Shown piece after piece: positions 10,841-24,090 of a stretch of DNA of 64,000 nucleotides (positions are counted from its first letter, which is position 1; each line of letters starts with the position of its first letter). The notes under the pieces were generated by a model. That model did no database searches and was not told the origin of the DNA. It was given only the letters and a program-made list of their open reading frames with translations. Source of the DNA: Urechis unicinctus (Eukaryota; Annelida; Polychaeta; Xenopneusta; Urechidae); NCBI GenBank assembly GCA_034190875.2, contig CM067343.1, positions 36,763,920 to 36,827,919 of the forward strand. The letters are read 5' to 3'. Position numbers and translations under genes: made by a program.

Positions 10841-12165
10841 GCGTAATGTTATGCAAATTGACCGCCGAAATTACGCCCACCGATGAATCAAGTCAATGAA
10901 TATACCATTGTATATCTATTACCAGTTTCTATTAAGTGATTGCAAATATCATGATTGCCATAGTCAATCGTTAATTCTATTTCAATTTGATAAAAAAAAA
11001 AGCGTAACAAACGCAGCATCAAATGAATTTTTAAAAGGTCTTGCTGTGGTTATATTATAAGTCAGTATTTTGAGGTTTGTACAATACTTAATAACACAAT
11101 TCAGTTGTTGGGATTACAGTCCACCACCTTTTGCAATATTGATGCTTTAACTCCTTCATGGCGTAGCGGCTGCACAATATATTACAGAGGCCGAGGATGT
11201 TTCTTATTTGCCCTATTTGTGCCTCATTACTCATGGATACTAATTTTCAATTAAACATGTAATATGTGTGCATCGTATTACCACTGGTTGATTCTGCCTG
11301 GGATCAATCACAATAGAGCTCATATAGTGACAAGAGTTAGAGTCCATTACCGTCCACCGCGAACCCTGATTGCAGTCGTAGAAGACCTCATGACTGTCTT
11401 TATTGGATGATGCATAATATAAATGGGTTACGGACGAGGAGTTTGAAACGATCTATCTAAATTACTATAATCACCTGGGAATCCAACAAGGCTCATCCAG
11501 ATACAATATATTGTAATATATTTAGGTTGGATGACCGAGGTTTTGATTTATAGATGATTGTATTGGTAATAATGACATAGAAAACTTCTAGGGTATACTA
11601 TTGGGTGGATTCTGCACACTGACGCGACCTTTTCGTAGCCTTTGCGCTGTTTGTTAGTCAACAATACTATGTTATATATGTGACAAAAGATAGTCCTAAA
11701 CATTAGTTGACCGATTGATTGCAAACTATATATCGTGTCGATGTGTCAGTGATGTATCAACAGACATTTGGATCGTTGGCAGTGATAAAGGTATGTCGAT
11801 GCAGTGGAATATGCCTTTCAATACAGCTTATCGGTAGATTTACATTTAAAAAGCTTTCACTTAATGTAAGATTGTGTGCAAATGCAGAAATAGGTTTATC
11901 ATAATAATTTACCCTTATATTACCTATATATTTCACAGGACTTGTATTGTTGATGATTACCTTGCAATATAATTTCCCAATATTATGAAGATTATTGTCT
12001 TTACGTACTGTGTTAATGAATATGAAAGCTTGTAGTTTCGTAATTCTTCTATATTGCCAACATTTCATGATAGATTAGCCTTTTACAGTTCAGGCATTTG
12101 GCAGAATACATATATTCACCTATATTCATCTTGGCCAAACCTTGGTAATGAGTTACTCTTACTCA
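10841..12165 (+). repeat. Modules s and t, copy 2
   Basis: Matches 36235-37520 closely, and 58905-59850, 23290-24090 and 46430-47170 partly. It holds CTGGGATCAATCACAATAGA, GATGATGCATAATATAAATGG and TTTCATGATAGATTAGCC. The 103-codon minus ORF 11757-12068 recurs in shorter or broken form at 23690-23905 and 59491-59754, so it is not called a gene. Confidence 0.75.
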
Positions 12166-12750
12166 TCAATAGCGGCTTTGTGACCGATACTAAATAGGTG
12201 TGAAGCCTAGGGGATCCCCAAATCATCATGCAAATATGATGAATTGTTGATATAAGCATCGGAGCTTCCACCTCATTTAACAGCATATAGTCAAAAAGGG
12301 CCGCCTAGATTGTAAATGAATTGTTGCTAAAAACATTACCGTTTGCGATACGAATCCTGATCCAAAATTACGATTCAATGTGATGCAACTAGCAATAATA
12401 AAACAGCGCTATAAAGCGAATCATATTGCACCATAGTGTATTTGCAGACAATTACTGCCCTTAATGTCGATCATTACTAATTCCTCCTCCGTGACATTTA
12501 TATATTGCACGATACCCAATATAAGGTGATAGCTTCTGGAAATGTAGTTTGCGTGTCTATTGACAATAATGCCCTAATTGACTCTACCTGACAGTTCTAT
12601 ATTGGCAGCATTGAGCTCGATCCCAAGGAGAGAATGGCTTAAGGTGGATGCCGTAAAAGGACAGTAACTGGCAATAGGCTTGTTCAACAATCGTCAATAT
12701 TACTAACGTTGATACGCTTAACATATCCGTTTTTACCCTTACTTTTAATT
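12166..12750 (+). repeat. Module u, copy 2 (with subfamily I deletion)
   Basis: At 12155-12165, ACTCTTACTCATCAATAGCGG joins sequences that lie about 350 bp apart in copies 3, 5 and 6 (24091-24455, 47170-47540, 59850-60215). The same joint is in copy 4 near 37520. The rest (GGGCCGCCTAGATTGTAAA, AACGTTGATACGCTTAAC) is common to all copies. Confidence 0.75.
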
Positions 12751-13690
12751 TGAAATAGGCTTGCATCACAATACCATAATCACATTCGTATTGACCATCA
12801 TCAAGTTGGTACATCAATAAATAGCATAGGATCATTTTTTTTTGATTCACATACATTCCCAATAATTGTCAAAGTTGCGGCACTCATTAGCCGTCCATTA
12901 TAACGTGTATATAGAATTGGATCCATAATACAAGAGGTTTATATGGGGCCGGTTTCTATGTCGTCCAACCAGCGACGATAGTGTGAAATTGCCAATAACT
13001 ATTTTAGGATGGAACAAATGATTACATTGTCAAATAATATCCGTTGTGGAACTAACACTGTCTCGTTCCTTGATATCTCAAAATTATACATTATTATGCT
13101 CCCTTGAAGACATGTTGCCTAGGGCTAATATGCACCCGGGGTAAATGATTATTTTAGAGGTATATAATATGATTGAAAATAAAGTATCAAGCATGATGTT
13201 CTTAATAAATGAGCTGCAGCTCTTAAAAGACACTTTTGAAATGCCAGGTACATTTTATATCTGATCAGTGCAATCACGAATTGCTGCTACTGATTCAGCT
13301 TTTTTCATCTGCAATAATTGATACCGATATTTTTTAAATTTCTAACCGATTGCAAATCCTGTTATATAAACATTATTGAAATAGATTACGTACCATGCAG
13401 GTCGTAAGGTTGTGACTGCTTTAGGTAGAATGTCAGAGGAATCATAAATCCACTCCCTTGACAGACTGTTTGCAGCTATGATGGTGAAATAGCTATCATA
13501 AGATAAGCATAGGTTCCGGGTTGGGGTACGACAATCTCATCAAGGACAAAGAAAAACTTATATATCACAGCATCCACTTATATATGTTATAGGAAACTTT
13601 ATATGTTAACTCTGATAGATGATTCAATATTCAAAGGGGCTGTTTTGAGGAATTATGTTCGTGGACACTAATTTGACAAAGCTAGCGTTT
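12751..13690 (+). repeat. Module e, copy 2
   Basis: Follows module u through a deletion of module v and early e. The break is near 12762, where GGCTTG meets CATCACAATACCATAATCAC (compare 48118 and 49398 in copy 5). The remainder runs colinear with 49400-50325. Confidence 0.75.
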
Positions 13691-14600
13691 ATGCGGAAAG
13701 TTGTTGCGTAGATATATCGATAAGATTAAGGCAGACAGTCATCTTAATTCCCTGTGAATCATCAAGTTCCTTTCCATATCAAATGTCTCTCGTTCGTCTA
13801 CGCAGCCAAGACACAGTTATTATTTTGTTATGTACCTTGAAATTTCAAGCAGCATTTCATGAATATTTCTACGCATGTTACTCCGATTCATTTTTTTACT
13901 TGATGCTTTCCCTCTCTTATGACGACCGGGTTGTTTCTTTCAATAGAAAAGAAATTCTGTTCAGGATTAAATGCTCAATTACACCAGACTTGTTACAAAA
14001 GGTGTTCCCCATAACATATCGATTAACAAAGTAATGCCGGTTGTGGAATCGTGAATTCATTAACGCCATGGTTAACGTTTAATGTCTCATGAAGGAGCTC
14101 TAATACCAAAACTCGATAATGCAAATTAGAGCCACATGAGAGACTGTAAAAAAACTTTTCGTTGAGATTTCCATAACAAAGCACCACGAGAGACAGATGA
14201 GAATATAAGAGCTGTCTGCTTACAAATAGCATCGGGTTATTTCAATATGAATTGATTGTTGGATGTGCACTTTTATCTGAATATGGGTTTCTAGGTGGCA
14301 GCAAATGAACATATGGAAACATGGCGCTGTATTTGTGGTCAAACCTGTATGTGCATTTGCTACATTACAAATAATGGACATTGTGATTCATTGAAAGAGA
14401 GAGGAGAGTGCAAGGAGGCTATGAATGAACTTATGCTATTAGACTGATGAGAACTTAATATAATAGAATCTGCTAAAGGTCGGCCGGTTTGCTCGATAAT
14501 GATATTATAAAAGCGCACCGATTTCTTCTACCCTATATTATAGATGTACTGAACATAATCAGGGCTCCTTTTGTTGTTCAATATGAACTAGTCGATGTTA
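13691..14600 (+). repeat. Module f, full form, copy 2
   Basis: Contains the TATCGATA site (13715-13722), then TATGACGACCGGGTTGTTTC, CTCATGAAGGAGCTCTAATACC, GAGAGACAGATGAG and CGCTGTATTTGTGGTC. These elements reappear in the same order in modules n (17230-17940) and g (1061-1560), which shows that the unit is internally repeated. ORFs 13783-14034 plus and 14023-14232 minus are not retained in other copies. Confidence 0.75.
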
Positions 14601-15240
14601 TGAGGGTTTCATGTACCATGGTTAATCCTAGTCATCATTCTTATCACATGATATAACTATCGGGATTGTAGGACAATTATTGGCATGCTTTTATTCGGCT
14701 ATACTGGTTGTAATGCATCTCGGCATTTTGTGTTTTCTCTGCATGAATATATCAAACAACAGGAACAAAGCAAATAACCCAGGCTTTATGATGTAGCTGC
14801 ATTTTGTATTTCTATTCACAGACATACTTCAAAGGTCTAATGAATTGCATTATGGGCCTAAGGGAGGCAGATATAGCATTAGCCACATTGTTTTAATTGG
14901 GAGTTCATCCAAATACTAAATACATTACCCATTTGATATGTTTTATTATTGCATGTTTTTTATGCATGTGCATTCCTAACATTCAACATTTCTTTATAGC
15001 TTATATGAGATATAACAAGCTACAATTATTGCGCTACATGTGCGATATTGTAAATTATCATGGCGAAAAGTACTTTGTTAACCACTGTCAAACCTGGGTA
15101 ACAACAAGACGATTGATGATGATACTTGGTAGATAAACTCCAATAAAGCAACATGTCACCGTTCATATCTGTCCACACAGAACCTTGCTCATAAAGAGTG
15201 TTTGAGTAAACTTTTACCGGTACAGAAGGATACAAGGTCG
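14601..15240 (+). repeat. Module h, copy 2
   Basis: Colinear with 5081-5690 and 40070-40665. The shared open frame ends at 15136 and carries a 9-bp in-frame deletion relative to copies 1 and 4. See the finding on this frame; the substitution pattern argues against coding. Confidence 0.75.
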
Positions 15241-16347
15241 AAATCCGGGGATTCAAGGTGCCTTGTAATTGCCTTCGACGTGGCATGCCTCGAGACGCTG
15301 TCAGCCTTTGGTAGCGCAGCCATCCTGCAACGATCGCGCACCAGCCACCATAACCAATTAATCGTATTCAGGGAAATTTACAGCCTTCCGATCGGACAGA
15401 CAACCTGGAAAATACTATCTGCCCGACCCGGTTTTTCTTTCCGCTAAAGGCCGGCAGGAGATGAATAGCGTCACTACTTGGGAGATTATTTCATTCCAAT
15501 TCTATATTTCACAAGAAGTATTGACACATGCGCTTTTTGAAAACCTGAAATGACAATTCAGGGGCTACTTAATGTTATATTCTGAATGTTATAATTTGAA
15601 TGGTGAATCTAATTACCCATAAATAACACTTACACACTACGTAAGCTGTAACTTTGCATTTTTTGCTACTCAGCCAAACATAGCAATGGATATCGTGTCT
15701 GATTGTCTTCGCAAAACAATACTTAAAATTAATAATATCAATTAGCACGGTAGTTGAGTAACTAGTTGCTAAAACAAAACATTTTTTATGGGTAGCGTAT
15801 ATCATAGTTCCGCCAAATGCCGAACGGGCTGAGAAAGCGGAAATAAAGTGCATTCTGAAACTGCTTATGAATTATGTGTTGCAGTGAGAAGCGGTTGTGC
15901 AATACGGAATGTTTTAGGTCCACGCCTTTACTGAGGAAAGAAGAGCTCTACAATAAATAGAGCCAGTTTCTGCTTGTTGTCATTCTTTTGCATGGCATTC
16001 ATTATGTCTTTGCCCGGAGAAGGAAAAAAGCAGCATGTGACGATCAAGAAATAAGGCTGTCGGATAGTAGCTGCTCAGTGTTTTCAACCGCACCTCACTA
16101 TATTGCGCATATAACGGGGAAGTGCAATAAATAATCACTGACTATATATGACCTAACTCTTGAAATGTATGGTTGTGTTGGATATAGACAGCAGTATAAG
16201 TGAATCTTGTCGTGTGTGGCTTCAGCTGTTGCACCATTAAGAGCTCATATTATATTCAATATTAGATTCTAAGAATTTGATAGCACAATGGGTGAAAGGC
16301 AGAGTGAAAGTTAGATATCAATAATGCAATTAATTTAATACAACAAA
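15241..16347 (+). repeat. Module j, copy 2
   Basis: Matches 5691-6842, with small indels throughout. Contains TGTGTTGCAGTGAGAAGCGG and the TATATGACCTAACTC stretch. No gene is recognised. Confidence 0.7.
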
Positions 16348-16567
16348 GATAAGAAACAGTTCATGAACAAATAAGCCACCACATTTTACCTCGGTAAGAT
16401 AAGTAACTAATGCTACCTCTGTAGGATCAATAACAGATAATGAACAGATTAGTCATCACACGTTACCTCTATAAGATAAGAAACAGGTAATGAACCGATT
16501 AGCCATCACATGTAACCCCTGTAAGATAAGTTACGGCCCATGAACAGTTGGCGTCACATGTTACCTG
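16348..16567 (+). repeat. Module k minisatellite, copy 2
   Basis: Four to five degenerate units of about 50 bp beginning GATAAG or GATCAA, homologous to 6843-7080. One unit is truncated near 16400-16425. Confidence 0.8.
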
Positions 16568-17230
16568 CTCGATTCATTGGTTATTGTCGGTTTCAGATCA
16601 ATAAATATTTTTATTGCAAATGACGTTCGGTAAAAAAAAATGTTAAGTAGTTTTAATATGTTCAGCATAGGTACAAGCTTGAGGGCCGATAATCTCAAAA
16701 GGTCATTGCGATGCTTGATGAAATAAATATAAAAGGATGCTGCATATTTGTACCCGGAAGTCAAACTGTCCGTTTACAATGGCTGCTTTATGACATTCTG
16801 TCCGTGGACACGATCTCAGCGAAGATAAGCTCTATGGAGATTTTTGTACTGATATGACCATGAGACCACGCCAGACATTCATCTTACTACACAATACATT
16901 ATCAAGCTTCACTCATTATCGACTGTATGTCTGTCACTATTTTTCTCCAGCGTGTGATACATTAGATGAGTAGACATTAGATATCATCACAGACACAGGC
17001 CAGACGAGCTCGATCTGTACTAGGGCTTCATGCCGAACCGCCAAACAAATGAGACATATTGCAGAACAGATACGAGATTCATTTTATCACATATAGCGAA
17101 TGGCCTCTGTAAAATATGACGATATACATTTTCCAATAGAATCGCAGGCGCGAGTTTTGTAGCACGGGGTTATCTACGTTTTATATAAAGTTCTTGAATG
17201 ACGTTGTCATCTATTGTGGTAGCAGCTGCG
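16568..17230 (+). repeat. Module l, copy 2
   Basis: Colinear with 50769-51430 and 7081-7615. Includes GCCAGACATTCATCTTACTA and CATATAGCGAATGGCCTC. Nothing gene-like. Confidence 0.75.
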
Positions 17231-18960
17231 CAACCTGGACACAATTATGTCGCTTCTGTCGTGAAGCTTTCCTTGCATCTTGTAATTGTATTTCTTATCA
17301 ACAACTTTTGTGTGTGGGTGGGTGGGTGTGTAAATTGTAGGCTGCTATGCGGCTGCTATTCCTTATCGAAGGATTACAAAATTACCCCTATCTGTACCAA
17401 TAGTGCTACGGCTGTCATTATCATCCCGCTAGCTGATATATGGGCCAATAAAGTGATACAGCTTGGTGGTAATGATCTAATTTTGTTGCAATCACATTGC
17501 CTCTACAGTGATAAAAGCAGAATTTTGTTGAGAATACATCAACCTAAATTGAAGCTCTCATCGGAGACTTGGGCTGTGGGTAGTCAATATCAGCCATTGA
17601 ATCATTAGGAGAACAATATAATCCTCTGTAATCATCAAATAATCATATTGCAAAAAGTCCTTGAACATAAGGTATTCCGTGTACATCTTTGTCGAGTATG
17701 GTTACAAGACATTAACCGGAAAAGTCATGCAGGCAGTGCAATGGTGAATCAATCTAAGTCTTTGGTTCATGTATTATGATTCATGGAGGAGCTGTGAAAC
17801 GCCCATCTAGCCTGCATGAGAGGCTGTAAATCACCTTCCGTTAGGATAATTCATCAGGAAAACACAACGAGAGAGTGATATGAAATGCTTTGTCAATAGA
17901 CAGCATATGGTTGACCAACAACCAGAATACATGATACACAAAACCGTACATGTTAACAATATCTTGAAATGCAACTGAAGTTTTAAATGCGTATATTATG
18001 ATTGCACTGTGCTTCGACATAACTGGTCTTTGAAATTGAATTTTCCAGTACATTTTGTCTCAAAATTTTGTAATATCTACACTGCTTCAAGAGGTGATTG
18101 CATTAAACTAAACTTAATTGACCACAACCATTGGCAGATCAGAAGATTTGATATTAAATTCCCATATGTAATCATATGTTTCGAGCTGTGGTCAACTGTT
18201 ATTCTGCCAGTTGTCCATCATTAAAGTCCATGTCAACTCATCGCGTCTATTTTCGGATTTATGCAATGAATAAATACCGCGTATTATGTATTTCTGTGTA
18301 AATCACATATATATTATATTAAATATCCAAACATAACATATGGCTTGTTGCAGTAGACTTGCCAAGAACATTCGTCCAAAACAAGAGAACGCACTTATGC
18401 AATGATGTTTCTAATCAGATAGCTTACATAGGCTTGGAATGTTATTCAAATGTTTTCCACTTATTGAGACATACACAAATGAATGATACTGTCCACCTTG
18501 GTATAACTGTTATGTCTAATGCAGTAGATAAAAGTTATCAAAAGCAACAATCTTTATGTTCACTCTATATCCAATAACAGCAGCCATGTGACTGGCATAC
18601 GGATCTTTTATCATAAACTAAACCAATTTACAAATCAGACTCAAATAATCATGCAACAGTTCATGGAATGTCCATTTTATCCTCAATATCGGGTTTGATT
18701 TTTTCTGCTTTTAATAGCGATAGTTGTCTTCTAAGTTCGATTGGGTGATTCGTTTTAGGCCAAAGTATATACCTCTACACACAACGCGAATAGAAATGGA
18801 TCTATTTTGTTGATGTATAGAAATTGGCATACGCGAAGATTGCACAGGACGGGGCGGCTATATGCAGCTAAGACCAAAGAAATGTTATATAAAAATATGC
18901 ACTGGATATTCTCTCTTTCTTTGTTTTGCTGACGGCCCATAATATGAATCGTGTTGAAAT
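17231..18960 (+). repeat. Module n, copy 2
   Basis: Homologous to 28390-30722 and 51430-53985. A short GT-rich run at 17309-17331 marks the site that is a long microsatellite in copies 3 and 5. A 175-bp deletion at 17588-17594 leaves one copy of TATCAGC, which flanks the extra DNA in copy 5 (52287 and 52462). The 136-codon ATG-initiated ORF 17198-17608 lies here but is broken in both other copies. Confidence 0.75.
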
Positions 18961-20740
18961 TAGACCCTGGTCAATGTATTTGATGCAGTCATATTTCTGC
19001 AGCATGCGGCCACAAGGTTTGTCTACCCAATGGGACATTTATTTCTCCATAGATTCAAGGCAGTGCTTCATAGAGCCTATTTCAGTAACAAAACCCGCCT
19101 AAGAGTTTTCTGTGAAATGTTTGTCTTGAAATCATGAAATATGGGCTCCAGGACACCAACACGATTATATTACACAAAGGCCAAACCACTTCAAAGAATG
19201 CAATGAAAGTTTCCATGTACACATATGACGATTACGTCATCCTTGAACCGTTTTTGCAATTGAACGTAGAGCGCCGAGGCTATGGATCACCTAGCAAAAA
19301 GCACAAACGGACCAATAAGCGTTACACTTGCAGAGAAGAAAACGATACATGATATTACAATCTTACCGTATACATATTGGAAAATAATAAATGTCATTAG
19401 TTCGGGAAAAACAATTACATCAACATTTTAATCTGTTGTACACAAAAAAGGAATCCAATTTGCGCTTTTGAAACGGTCAATATTATATTCATCGATTGCC
19501 CAACCATAATTATAAACACATACTCTACAACAAATTCCATTATCTGACGACTTATGCTACATCAACCTCATCATACAGCTTGGCAAGTGTGTCCTACCCG
19601 GCCGTGCATAACTTAATCATCAATATCCAGATAATATGCACACTTTAGTGTCACGCTTTTGGAAAAAGGAGCAATTGTTATTTGGCTTCCTCAGACATTG
19701 CAATGTTAACTCTTTAGAGACAGCGATCATTGTAGTCAATGAGTCTCTCTGTCCCATTTCCATGTGAATGATTTTGTCAAATTTGAAAATCATTGTAATG
19801 CAAAGACATCAATCCATCAATTATCAAAAACCAATCCTCTTTCGCCAATGTAAACAATAATTCCTAAATGCGTTACTTTGTCCTTCCCCAAGCAACCAAG
19901 GCTTTAGACAAAGCATCCAAGTCACAGACAAAGCCAGTTAATTGTTTGAGTGGATCATGCGTATAAGCATGTCGAGTTTCTAGACACCGAGTTATATAAT
20001 TTACGTCGTTAGCTTGTGTGAGTAATTTATAAACTTCAATTAGTAAAACAATCGGTCGTTTCTATCAAGTATTAACTGAAATATGAGGCTAATAGTATGA
20101 TGATACAAGCCAACTGTCTGTGGAGATTGCTAATATTTGCAGTCTACGACGAAATTATGAAAAAAAATTATTACTGCTTCATTTAACACAATCCAATAGT
20201 CTGTGAATGTCTATGTCATTTCTATTTTCGACAAAATACATGATGCGATAAGTAATTTGTGTACAACTTGCCTCATAATGAATACAATATCTACAGTCAG
20301 ATACAGTATCCACGAAAAAAGAGTCTATTATACGTTTTAGGCACTGGCATTATGACAATATCACGCTTGCTTGGAGATTTTACGAAAAGCTCCCATTCAC
20401 GTTCATTGGATGGACTCCATCATGATGCGATATGTAATTTGTGTACAATTTGCCTCATAATGAATACAAAATCTACAGCCAGATACATGATACACGAACA
20501 AAGAGTCTATCATACGTTTTAGGCACTGGCATGATGACAATATCACATCACGCTTGCTTGGAGATTGTACGAAAAGATCCCATTCACGTTCATTGGATGG
20601 ACTCTATCATGATATATTCGACGATAGCCGAGGCAATGGCTACATGGCTTAAATCCTAAAGCTGAAGTCTTATTCATTTTCTGAAGATACCCAATAACAG
20701 TGAACTACCACAGATCGAAGTTTAAGTCATTTCAGTTCCT
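18961..20740 (+). repeat. Module p, copy 2
   Basis: Matches 53985-55240 closely, sharing CAGCATGCGGCC, and 7641-8540 and 30735-31630 more distantly. Copies 1 and 3 lack the 18965-19090 part and the 19740-20230 part. It contains the private tandem duplication at 20242-20610. Confidence 0.75.
20242..20610 (+). repeat. Tandem duplication, period about 182 bp
   Basis: Two adjacent copies, 20242-20423 and 20424-20610, both begin GATGCGATA and end GGATGGACTCYATCAT. Both contain GTACAAYTTGCCTCATAATG and TTTTAGGCACTGGCAT, and they look about 93 percent identical. The homologous place in copy 5 (about 54958-55142) has a single copy, so the duplication is private and fairly recent. Confidence 0.9.
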
Positions 20741-21290
20741 AGGATGACAGTTCACCGCAACATTTGCAATATCTATGCTATAAAGACCACCATGCAACAT
20801 CATTTATCACCAAAGTCGAGCATGTGCTCTGAAATGCGATATTGGTGCCCCACAGAAACCCATTGAAAATAACAAATGTGATATATATGGCAGCATTACT
20901 CTCCACAGCGAACACTCTTATTGCAGTCGTAGAAGACATCATGACTGTGTTTATTGGGTGAAGTGCCAAATAAATGGGTTACGGACCAGGAGTTTGATCT
21001 GCTTTAAATTTCAATTATCACCGGAAATCGCTAAAGGCTCATCCAGATATATTCTGCATCAATATAATCAGGTCGGAGGCCCGAAGCTTCAAATTACGAA
21101 TGATTGTATTTCTAATAATGCCTTAGCAAACACCTAGGGTGTATACTTGGGTAAATTATGCATACCTTACGACAATTTTGCAGTCTTTGTGATGCTTACG
21201 ATAGAAGTGTCCACAATATGGTGTCATAAATGTGTTATAATATAAACATAAACATACGCTGACAGATTGATACCAAATATTATTGCGAAA
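20741..21290 (+). repeat. Module t-prime, truncated, copy 2
   Basis: Homologous to 8560-9090 and 31650-32180. It stops at ATTATTGCG and passes straight into module g. The 0.9 kb present at 9090-9985 and 32180-33055, and module a, are missing. Confidence 0.7.
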
Positions 21291-21424
21291 AGTAAAAAAA
21301 CGAGATAGTGATGTGGAATAAAGTAACGCTCTGTCCATCGAGAGAAGTGGATTGAGTCACATGGTTTACCGGTGATTGTGGCCTTTAGCAGAATATGGGT
21401 TTCCGAGTGACACCAAATGGACCG

Positions 21425-22449
<1,025 letters not shown>

Positions 22450-23340
22450 GAGCCTCTAAGATGATTACACCTTGTAGTATGACTGCTGTTGCTATGGGTA
22501 CTAGCAGCCGCAGTATAATTTGTGGAGCGAACAGCGACACGTTTTTGTTATTGATAAATTATTGTTCAATGTCGGTTCAGATTATCATTATAATATGTAC
22601 ACGGTCTATTTGTACTTAATAAGGAATCCACGGACACATACATAAGAGATTGCAAATTTAGTGTCTACGCATCAAATGTTGCAGGATTGTATATGTCAGT
22701 GGCTGCAATTATTTTGCGGTAATATCAACTAAACATCCCGCTATTTGAGATCGCATCTGACGACAGAAATTTGCAAAATGCATTTTTTTATAGACAGAAA
22801 CATTACTAGCTGCCATTAATTATAATTAGAGAACAAATATTTCATCAACAGTTCCATATTAGGTGTGTTCAAATAAAGACGCCTTACCAGAGTTGTATCG
22901 TGTCCTGGCATGCCTTTAGACATGTGTGCAACTGTATAATTACCTGGCCACTGCTGTGCAATTAATCGGATCTTGCTGAGTGCTTCCCATCCTAATAAAA
23001 AGAAATAATAACTGTTATGCGACGAATAATCAAAGGCAATCCTAACAGACATGTTTATATACACAACAAAATTCAGATCATCCAATATATTTCTCAATAC
23101 ACCGAGCACTTCCTCTAAAATGTAACTATTCATGCGTTCATACATGATACGGCATATGACATAATAACGCTAGAACCCATACATGGAAGCCGTTAATAGT
23201 TATTAAGATATGCTTACCAATTATTCATTAAGTACATGCAAAGCTTAAACAATGCTGCATATTATAGTGACAGGTGTCGTTGTTATCCATATGTGATAAT
23301 CTTTGACGTAAATACACCTAGGGTTTGCATGACACCCAGA
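22450..23340 (+). repeat. Module r, long form, copy 3
   Basis: Homologous to 58030-58890. It carries extra segments missing from copies 2 and 4: ACCAGAGTTGTATCGTG near 22890 and the CATGATACGGCATATGAC stretch near 23145. The minus ORF 22816-23145 (109 codons) looks protein-like but is frameshifted in copy 4 and altered in copy 6. Near 23290 it jumps into late module t. Confidence 0.75.
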
Positions 23341-24090
23341 CGCTTAGTTTTGGATGATGCATAATATAAATGGGTTATGAACGACGAGTTTGAAACGATC
23401 TATTTAAATTATAGTAATGACCTGGGAATCCGACAAGGCTCATCCAGATACAATATATTGCAATATATTTGGGTTGGACGCCCGAGGTTTTAGTATATTG
23501 ATGATTGTATTTGCAATCATGACATAGAAAACATCTAAAATTCTGCACACCGACGCGACATTTTCGTAGCCTTTGCGATGTTTGTTAGTCAACAATACTA
23601 TGTTATATATGTGTAGTTAACCCTAAACATTAGTTGACCGATTGATAGCAAACAATATATTATTGTCTTGTCGATGTCCCAGTGATGTATCAAGAGACAT
23701 TTGGATTGTTGGCATTGATAAAGGTATTTCGATGCAGTGGAGTATGCCTTTCAACACACCTTGTCGGTAGATCTACATTTAAATTGTTTACACTTAATGT
23801 AAGATTGTGTGCAAATGCAGAAATAGGTTTATCATAATAAATTACCCGTATATTACATATACATTTCACAGGACTTGTATTATTATTGATTACCTTGCAA
23901 TACATTTTTTCAATTTAGTGAGGATTATCGTCATTACGTACCGTGTTAACGTATACGGAAGCTCAAAGTTTCGTTATCCTGCTGTATTGCCAACATTTCA
24001 TGATAGATTAGCCTTTTACAGTTCAGGACCGTGACAGAATACATATTTCCACCTATACTCATCTTGGCCAATTCTTGGTTATGAGTTACT
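23341..24090 (+). repeat. Module t (late part), copy 3
   Basis: Colinear with 11400-12150: CTCATCCAGATACAATATATTG, CCGACGCGACATTTTCGTAG, ACATTTGGATTGTTGG. No gene. Confidence 0.75.

Larger units (their letters stand above)
9986..21290 (+). repeat. Array copy 2 (subfamily I)
   Basis: The most complete central copy: c (partial), r, s, t, u, e, f, h, j, k, l, n, p and a truncated t-prime. Modules a and v are missing. It ends near 21285, where ATTATTGCG switches from t-prime to module g of copy 3. It shares the module u deletion with copy 4. Confidence 0.8.

Noticed and set aside
11757..12068. 103-codon minus ORF in module t
   Set aside because: Related frames at 23690-23905 and 59491-59754 are truncated by stops or deletions, and copy 4 has lost about 100 bp here.
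17198..17608. 136-codon ATG-initiated ORF, the longest outside microsatellites
   Set aside because: The homologous frame stops after about 21 codons in copy 5 because of a one-base deletion near 51452. It is interrupted by TAG in copy 3 near 28437. The ORF also runs through a GT-rich microsatellite, and no family is recognisable.
22816..23145. 109-codon minus-strand ORF with protein-like composition in copy 3
   Set aside because: Copy 4 has an extra base in the homologous stretch and copies 2 and 6 differ in frame or residues. No domain is recognised. Only the splice-like flanks are kept as a low-interest finding.
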